From Cerioporus squamosus (taxonomy: Eukaryota > Basidiomycota > Agaricomycetes > Polyporales > Polyporaceae): a DNA stretch of 64,000 nucleotides. The notes under the pieces were generated by a model. The model was given only the letters and a program-made list of their open reading frames with translations. It did no database searches and had not been told where the DNA came from. This document shows, one piece after another, positions 57,680-64,000 of this stretch. The stretch lies in the NCBI GenBank assembly GCA_022592435.1, contig JABYQS010000071.1, positions 120,703-184,702 of the forward strand, in the 5' to 3' direction. A program made the translations under genes and the position numbers. Numbering within the stretch: the stretch's first letter is position 1; every line of letters starts with the position of its first letter.

Positions 57680-59048
57680 TCTTGACTTGATTGATCATGT
57701 CCGTGAACGTCTTGAGTGGGTTGGTCATGGCTGCCGGCGTGGGGTTGGACGACATCAAAGCATCTGGTGCACCTGAGTCAGTGTCCAGAGCCCGGAAGCG
57801 TGGACTTCTGCGGACAATTGCGAGCGATGTGACCAGCAGCAGGCTTGCGGCAGTAGAAGCACCCATTCGACTCGAGCAGGTGCTTCTTCTCATCGAGTGT
57901 GAGTGTCATGTGACATATTGTGTCAATGTCCATTGGGACATGTTGGGTGGACACTGCCGGGCCCGTCACCGTGTGGCGTTCTGCTGAGGATGGGGAGGGT
58001 TTTGCGGGGTTCTGAAGAACATGTTCAAGCGCACACGAGGATGGGGAGGGTTTTGCGGGGTTCTGAAGAACGTGTTCAAGCGCGCACCATGACGGCTCGA
58101 GCTCGAGCTGGTACCTCATCACTCCTTCTCCTTCTTCCGGTTGCGTGCTTGCTTGTCGATGGCAAGGGCATACATCTTGTAGGTTGCAAGGTCAGTTGCG
58201 AGCGGGTGAATGCGATAGATGTCGTCCAAGATGGACAGCTTGAGACCCTTCTTGAAGAAGTAGACCTGCACCTCGATGTCGTACTTCGTCTTTGGCGCGA
58301 GGATTTCGAACTTGGTGATGTACACCTCAACACTGCCTTCTTGCTTGATGGTCTTGAGGGATGATTGCACTTTGCCCTTCGAGTCGACAAACTGGAATCA
58401 TTTGTCGAACGAGTCATGTACTTTCTTCAGTGTGCCATATGTCAGAGGGTGCGCAGGGTTCTGCAAGGCAGCTTCTTCATCAGCGAGTATCATTTCCATT
58501 ACAAGTTCAGCCCATACCCCTGCGATGTCACCTTGCATGAAGCTAAGGAATAGGACGATCTTGTCACCCTCTTAGCTGTAGTGCTTCGCATTCTGCCTGA
58601 TGTATAGCTCAAACATGAGGCAGAAGCGTCGGATGTAATTCTTGTTGATGTTGAACCACTGCGGCTTGTTGCTGATGTCTGTGATCGGCATGGTGTTCGA
58701 CATGACGGGGGTAGTGGGGGGTGTTACGTTGTCTGTGGTGGGTAGGATTGTGGGTTCAGATTGAGGGGTGTCCACGACGGGGTTTTCCGGTTCTTCGGCT
58801 GCGGCAGAGCCGTCCAGGTCTTGTGGTTCAATGACGGGTGAAGAGGTGATGGGCGCAGTGTGGTAGGGTTCCCAATGCTCGTGCTCGAAGCTCCAAACAA
58901 CCTCCTGCCGACCTCCTGCTGCAGTTTCAATGTAGTAGCCTCCTGCAGACTCGCGAACGAGTTCGGGGTCGACAACAGGGCTTGATGCTCTTGACGGCGA
59001 GTCGTCGGAGTCGCGGGGTGCTCGGAAGGTGTGTGATGTGATGGGCAA
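57680..59048 (-). pseudogene. gag: Ty3-type gag with zinc knuckle
   Basis: The frame runs from a Pro/Glu/Thr-rich N-terminus through FNINKNYIRRFCLMFELYIR into a capsid-like region (SFMQGDIAGVWAELVMEM, TIKQEGSVEVYITKFEIL, IDKQARNRKKEKE). It is interrupted in frame by TAA (58574-58572) and TGA (58400-58398). Then comes a shifted segment with a tandem 17-residue duplication (ALEHVLQNPAKPSPSS twice) and a knuckle CFYCRKPAAGHIARNCP, spacing C-x2-C-x6-H-x4-C rather than the usual x4. It packages element RNA in active relatives. Confidence 0.78.
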
Positions 59049-59078
59049 TTACTAATCCCGATGCCGAGCGCATAGCAC

Positions 59079-59549
59079 TCAGCAGAGCAATGGAAATGGG
59101 ACAGTGAGATCTGTGAAGACGCTGCACGGGCATAGCGGGGTGTCGTCGGCTCGACCGGTATGTTCCCAGCTTTGGAGCAGGAACTTGCGGCATTGGACGT
59201 CAAAGACAAGGGGTGGGGGGTGAGATGAGATGAGTTCAAAGCGGTCTCTGATCTCAATGATCCACTGGCCGTTGTCTCTTAGCGTAGCGGATGCTCCTAC
59301 GTAAATATGGTGGTATGTCACCTGGTCCCTATAGATCCACTTTGTCTCCGTCACCTGGAAGTACGTGTTCTCGACCAGTTCAAGGTGTTGCAGAGCGAAC
59401 ACGTAAAACGCATGGGAGATATTCTCGTGGTGGGCAGCGGTTTGGAGTGGGAATGGAAGGTCGCTTGGTTGTTCGTATTCAGCGAGAAACCAGGGGCTGT
59501 GGACGAAGGTGACAGGTGTGGGAGAAGTTTTGGGCTCCTCTGCATCCAT
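59079..59549 (-). CDS. Unknown 156-residue frame upstream of gag
   Basis: An undamaged frame from ATG 59549 encodes a hydrophilic, apparently globular protein (LVENTYFQVTETKWIYRDQV, HIYVGASATLRDNGQWIIEI) ending just before gag starts in another frame. It could be an element-encoded leader protein, the true N-terminus of gag with a frameshift, or a captured host sequence. No family recognised. Confidence 0.4.
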   Translation of the reverse strand: MDAEEPKTSPTPVTFVHSPWFLAEYEQPSDLPFPLQTAAHHENISHAFYVFALQHLELVENTYFQVTETKWIYRDQVTYHHIYVGASATLRDNGQWIIEIRDRFELISSHPPPLVFDVQCRKFLLQSWEHTGRADDTPLCPCSVFTDLTVPFPLLC

Positions 59550-59616
59550 GCGCAGCTAGGGCCCTGCAGGGGTGAACCCCAGGGTGTCTGGATGTCTACC
59601 CCCACCCGTACCCCTG

Positions 59617-59652
59617 AAAACCCCCCACCCCTGACCAAGGGTGGGGGGTTTT
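59617..59652. repeat. Perfect 14-bp C/G-rich hairpin with 8-nt loop
   Basis: AAAACCCCCCACCC, an 8-base loop CTGACCAA, and the exact complement. Surrounding DNA (59560-59700) is also rich in C5/G5 runs, so quadruplex or i-motif formation is possible. It is in the 5' region of the retrotransposon (minus). Confidence 0.85.
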
Positions 59653-59699
59653 GAAGGGTGTTGCAGAAGGGTACAGAGGGGTGGGGGGTTACACCAAGG

Positions 59700-60253
59700 G
59701 TATGTCTCATAGCAGGCTGGAAAAGGCACTGTAGGTCATACATATGGGGGATATATGTGTATGCAGTACAAGCAAAGCCTAGATCAAAGTAGTTCTACAT
59801 AAATCAGGTCAATAACTACCCAAAACAACATTAGCAGGCGGGCTATACAGTGTATAGGCACACCCCTGAGGATGGGCCAAGGGTGTCGAGGGTTGCATGA
59901 TCCATACCCCCGACTCGAGCGGTGGCTAGAAGGTGAGAGCAAGAGGATGACAGAGATAGATAAAATAGAGTGTGAGGATGAGGATGTCAAGTACAGCGAG
60001 TAGCCAGTGGCCTAGGTACTGGAAGACAAAAAGGACAAGCTGGGGATCCCTACAGGACCCCGGTGGTAATGTACAGGTCAGCGCATCCAATAATCGATGA
60101 AAAGGTTGTCCTCCATCAACACAAAGCTACGGGACGTTGGTCTGGATGCAGCAGAACAGCGGAGCATTCGGAAAGGCAAGATCGATGTCATTGAGTGATG
60201 CAGGCGGGGGTTTGGGGAAAAACTGAGCCATGAGCAGGGAGGATTGAACTATA
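59700..60253. other. Noncoding, probable 5' region of the retrotransposon
   Basis: No gene. Expected site of a 5' LTR, but no partner sequence exists in the window to confirm it. Confidence 0.4.
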
Positions 60254-60497
60254 CTGTAGAGTTTCGACCGATGCGGCGCGTCACAGGTCACAGGGGCCTC
60301 CGCCGCACCACATCGTGCTGTAGGTCACAGGTCACGGCCCCTTTGGGGCCCCCATTTTCGCGTTTTGGCTCGGTTTTCGGGTGTTTAGCAGGCCAAATCA
60401 GGCAAATTTTGGGCACCTCCGCTCCGCTCCGGCGACTGCGGGCGGTTACAGGTCACACCCCGCTGGGGCCTGCACCGCATCGGTCGAAACTCTACAG
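60254..60497. mobile_element. 244-bp MITE, copy 2 (TA target duplication)
   Basis: Same length, ends and orientation as 29167-29410, flanked by TA (60252-60253 and 60498-60499). Only about ten scattered substitutions and no indels separate the two, so both insertions derive from a recently active source. Confidence 0.92.
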
Positions 60498-60720
60498 TAA
60501 AGGGAACAATTGTGGTCTGAAATTCTTCTCATGCAGCCCTCGGGTACCGGTGCTTGCCAAACAGAATCTCTCTTGGCAATTGGTGCTCTTTTTGACCTGA
60601 ATCAAGAGTAGGCCTAGGTGGGCAGACTGGCCTGAGGGCACTGGAGCACCTGAGCTAGAAAGCAAAGGAGAAGCCCGCAGAGGGCCAGTCAGCCTTCCAT
60701 AGCCATTTCTCCAGGAGTAA

Positions 60721-61200
60721 AGGTTGAAAAAAATGTAGCCTTTCATTGGCAATGAGTGATTAAAACAATATGTATAGTTTTAGGATCCAAGAACTGCCCA
60801 ACTTTGATGTATATCATGATGATGGATTATAACTTGTATCATTAGTCACTGATATTCTTTTAGCAGACATCTCTGTCAATGATAGACTATTGTGGAGAGC
60901 TACATACACTTCTATAAGTGTCCAAGTAAGCCTTTCATGGTGGACAAGACTGGGACAAAACATTGGACAATGAATTGAGATAAAATATCAGGATCATGGT
61001 ATGTGGAAAAGGAGTTGATTGTATTTCAACTATCACATCCCAAAAATAGATATGTACTTAATGTCACCAAAAATACCAAGCACTGCTGATATCTTTCTCT
61101 ACAAGACAAGGAGAGGATTATATCTGCAGTTTCAAGGTAGCCATATTGTAGGAATTCTTGTCAATTTGTCTAAAAGCCCATGATTAAGTGTTCAAATAAA
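60721..61200. other. AT-rich stretch without a single CpG
   Basis: I find no CG dinucleotide in these 480 bases, against dense CpG elsewhere, together with abundant TG and CA. The low-CpG character fades out toward 61530. No supported gene; a short open frame at 61374-61625 lacks a known domain. This looks like heavily deaminated repeat DNA. Confidence 0.7.
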
Positions 61201-61769
61201 CACAAACAACCGATATCAGGGATAGCGGAGTAATGCAAGCCCTTATGCCTTGCTTGTCTGCGCAGCAATAATGTAGGTTAACACCATTCCTGCCATAATT
61301 ATATCTGTATTGTCAAGACACAAATTTGTCATAGTGAACTACTTTTGGACTGTGGAGATTTCATACTCTTTGTATGCATGGAAGCAGACTAAGAGGAACA
61401 GATATTGTGCGGCATCTATCATCAAGAAGAGCTAAGAATTTCATTGAGAGAATTTGTGATAAAATAGCAGCATTTTGGTATGCCATGTTTAGTCCGAAGA
61501 GAGGCATACCATATTTGTCCATTTTGAAAAAACATTATATGATCGGAAAGGCTGAGGTCTTTGCAGTGCTACAGCGCGCGAAAGGCCGGAATATACGAGG
61601 GTTCGCGATGGTTTGTGTGAGATGATCAAGTACGGCGGCTTTCAACCGCGGATGACGACGCGTGCGAGCGGCTGTGCCACCGTCGCTCTTCTGCAAACCG
61701 CCATCATTCACGTTCCGACCCGTCGCTGTGTCGTTGCCTGTTCCTCCTCTGGACACAATTCAGGCGGTT

Positions 61770-63954
61770 ATGAGCGACTTGCCTGAGCCGGATGTTGTCA
61801 CGGTCGACTACGAGATCGCTGCATCATCAGGGCACAGCGGGTCATATGTGGCGGAGAACATCCTCGTCGACAGACCCACGGACCAGAGCAGCCGATGGAG
61901 CAGCGCGATTGCTGTCACCAATGGCAAGCAATTCATCCGCCTGCGGCTGAAGCAGCTGTGTGTTCTCAGTGGGTCCTGAAGGATTACGTTGTATCTCACA
62001 GTTCTAACCGCTTTATTCTTCCAGAGAGCATCACGTTTGGCAAAGTAAGTGGGGCTGCGGCGGAACACCGAAATGTCTAACCACACGCCACTGTCAATTA
62101 CCCATGACTCGCAGTTCCACAAGAGTGAGCTGCTCCAAGTTCTTGTCATGCGGCTACAAGCAGAGCTGACAGACGGCCTTAGCGCATCCATGTAATATCA
62201 AGGAATTCAAGGTCCTCGTCGGATTGCACGAGAATAACATGACGGAGGCGAGTCTCAATGTTGAACGGCTACCGCGCCAACTAACCATGATTGCGTTGTA
62301 GATACTCCTCGCCGGTCTCAAGAACGATCCGATGCCAGAGACCTTCTCCATCAAGCATACCAACCGCGTCGGCATGCCGTTTCCCACACGATACGTAGAG
62401 GTCATCCCTCTTTCGTGAGCAATGCCTACACGTATGAGCCATCATTCACTATGCTGATCACCATCTTGACAGCGCCCACGGCCAGAGTTTCAATACCTCG
62501 ATATGGCATATCTCCCTGGCAGGGATCACCGACGAGAAATACGTCGACCAGATAAGGTCAAGATACCAAGAGGTATGCATGCCCATACATGCCAGTTCGA
62601 GTGCCGCTGACCGTCTCCCAGTATCGCGAGAGCGTAGTTCTTCGCCAAATACTCAAACACCTCCGCCAACGCCGGTTCCTCTCGCCCATGGCTCAGATCC
62701 TCGCCCGAGCCGGCCTCCAATTCGAACATCCACTGATAACCTCTCTTCATGAAGCGTTCGTCTTACAGGGAAACTGGGCAGAAGCAGAGAAGATCGTGCG
62801 AGACTGCGGTAACGACGGCCTCCTCCGCTCGTACCGCCAGGCCTGTGAGGCTGGCATGCGCTGGACGCGCATACGCGGGATGGATCCGGACGGCGACGTC
62901 CCTTGCAGACGAGGCGGGCACGCGATGTGCATAGACGAGGAGAACGGAATGATCTACCTCTTCGGCGGTTGGGACGGACAGCGGAGCCTCGACGACTTCT
63001 GGGTGTACGAGATTGCCAAGGACTCGTGGCGGCTCCTCAGCGTGGCCACTTCAAGAGAGAAGAACGGGCCCGGACCAAGGGCGTGCCACAAGATGGTTTT
63101 CGACAGCAAGACGGGTTCAATATACCTCTTGGGGCGGCTGGGCGACGGCGACGGATCGGAAACACACCGTGCTACAGGCCACAGTAGCTCGGAGGCACCG
63201 TTGCGTCGTCTAAGTCTGCCCATCATCTCCTCCGGTACTAGTCCCCGGAGTCAGGACCTGCCGTACCGCTTGGATCTGCATGGCCGACACATTGTTCAGA
63301 GTTCTATAGGTATCATACGCGAGGGCTGGACGCCGGCAAGTGGGATTTGCTCTCGTTCGACACGGCGGTGAGCTTGGTGTCTCTAGGGCTGTCAGGAGAA
63401 GCTCACAACGATCGTTTCAGTCGTCGGGAGGGCCGCCTCTCGTATCTGACCACCAGATGGCGATTGACTGCGACGCGCAGGTCATTTATGTATCGGGCGG
63501 CCGGGTCGTCGATGCAGAATGGGATGCATTGAAGTTCTCTGGGCTGTACAGCTACAACATCCGGACAAGCCGATGGAAAATGTATAAGTGAGTGGCCTCG
63601 CCGTCCTTTCGGTTCGGGCATGTCACTGAGCCGATCACGGTCTGTAGCGCAACCGACATGTACGCGGCGCATCCTTTCATACCGCCACGATGGGGTAGGT
63701 CTCCATGCATACACCGTGTCCGCGGCCGCTCATCAGCTTGCGACAGGGCACTCGATGGTCCTTGACCCTAAGTCGCAATACCTGTTCATCTTCGCCGGCC
63801 AGCGAGACGAGAGGTACCTGTCCGACATGTATGCTTTCCACATACCCACAAGTACGGTGACCGAGCTCTTCTCCAACTTCACGTCCGCTGGCGGACCGGA
63901 TCCCTGCTTCACTCAGCGCGCAGTTATCGACGCTGATAAGCAGGAGATCTACGT
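61770..63954 (+). CDS. Muskelin-like kelch protein, 5' part (runs off the window)
   Basis: Start ATG 61770 (MSDLPEPDVV). Eleven exons fit in frame: 61770-61968, 62025-62044, 62115-62124, 62183-62247, 62302-62414, 62473-62572, 62622-63234, 63300-63367, 63421-63587, 63648-63694 and 63747-63954. Domains in order: an N-terminal discoidin-like muskelin domain (GHSGSYVAENILVDRPTDQS, then LKSITFGKFHKTHPCNIKEF), a LisH/CTLH-type helical segment (YRESVVLRQILKHLRQRRFL to about residue 250), then kelch repeats (MIYLFGGWDGQRSLDDFWVY, VIYVSGGRVVD, LFIFAGQRDERYLSDMYAF). Muskelin is a subunit of GID/CTLH-type ubiquitin ligases and an intracellular adaptor in animals; the fungal role is inferred. Exon 3 is only 10 nt and intron 4 is GC-AG. 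No lesions were seen. The last donor GTGAGT at 63955 leads out of the window. Confidence 0.88.
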
Positions 63955-64000
63955 GTGAGTACCATCCACAGCTCGCATGTCACTCGTTCATTCTGATGCC

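Larger units (their letters stand above)
54070..59549 (-). mobile_element. Decayed Ty3-type LTR retrotransposon, internal region
   Basis: Reading on the minus strand: an upstream open frame (59549-59079), gag with a zinc knuckle (about 59048-57680), then protease, reverse transcriptase, RNase H and integrase (57600-54090). Domain order PR-RT-RH-IN defines the Ty3 group. A 467-bp MITE (56958-57424) interrupts the protease-upstream part. I could find no paired LTRs: the integrase side ends abruptly at the old yellow enzyme relic, so the 3' end was lost. Several in-frame stops and one frameshift make it non-autonomous. Confidence 0.85.

Noticed and set aside
60244..60600. 118-codon plus frame over the second 244-bp MITE and the matching frame at 29.2 kb
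   Set aside because: It is inside a noncoding inverted-repeat element; both copies are simply GC-rich and open.

Overview
The window looks like nuclear DNA of a basidiomycete, most likely an agaricomycete such as a wood-decay polypore. Genes carry many short introns (about 44-90 nt, GT-AG with a few GC-AG, CTRAY-type branch points). The recognisable families (AA9 polysaccharide monooxygenase, agaricomycete F-box-like and BTB families, fungal dynamin-like GTPase, muskelin, Ty3 and hAT elements) fit that clade. There are no operons, ribosome binding sites, rRNA genes or CRISPR arrays.

Layout. 0.2-12.8 kb: an island with a WD40 gene (6950-8641, minus), a small divergently transcribed gene (8863-9505, plus) and an F-box-like gene with a one-base frameshift (10406-11719). 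Two near-identical inverted duplications overlie it: 240-717 with 11404-11881, and 5746-6582 with 11968-12805. 13-16.6 kb: broken coiled-coil coding sequence. 17.6-19.7 kb: an intact three-exon gene for a 643-residue repetitive acidic protein. 22.5-28.2 kb: a hAT transposon with about 380-bp terminal inverted repeats and a dead transposase. 28-31 kb: transposon relics, a 244-bp TA-flanked MITE and GC-rich repeats. 32-46 kb: small genes, namely two RING/coiled-coil paralogues with identical exon lengths, a 119-residue homeodomain protein and two unknown proteins, separated by repeats. 46.9-54 kb: a gene graveyard with dynamin, BTB, AA9, SDR and old yellow enzyme genes, all broken or truncated. 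54-59.5 kb: a decayed Ty3-type retrotransposon (minus) with a 467-bp MITE inside it. 60-61.2 kb: a second copy of the 244-bp MITE and a CpG-free AT-rich stretch. 61.8-64 kb: an intact muskelin-like gene running off the right edge.

Together this reads as a transposon-rich, fast-turnover region between more conserved genes. Many nonsense codons in the mobile elements are explicable as C-to-T changes. Exon boundaries were set by hand from splice consensus, reading frame and family patterns. Where several exons sum exactly in frame I am confident. Large parts of 0.7-5.7 kb and 19.7-22.5 kb held nothing I could support.
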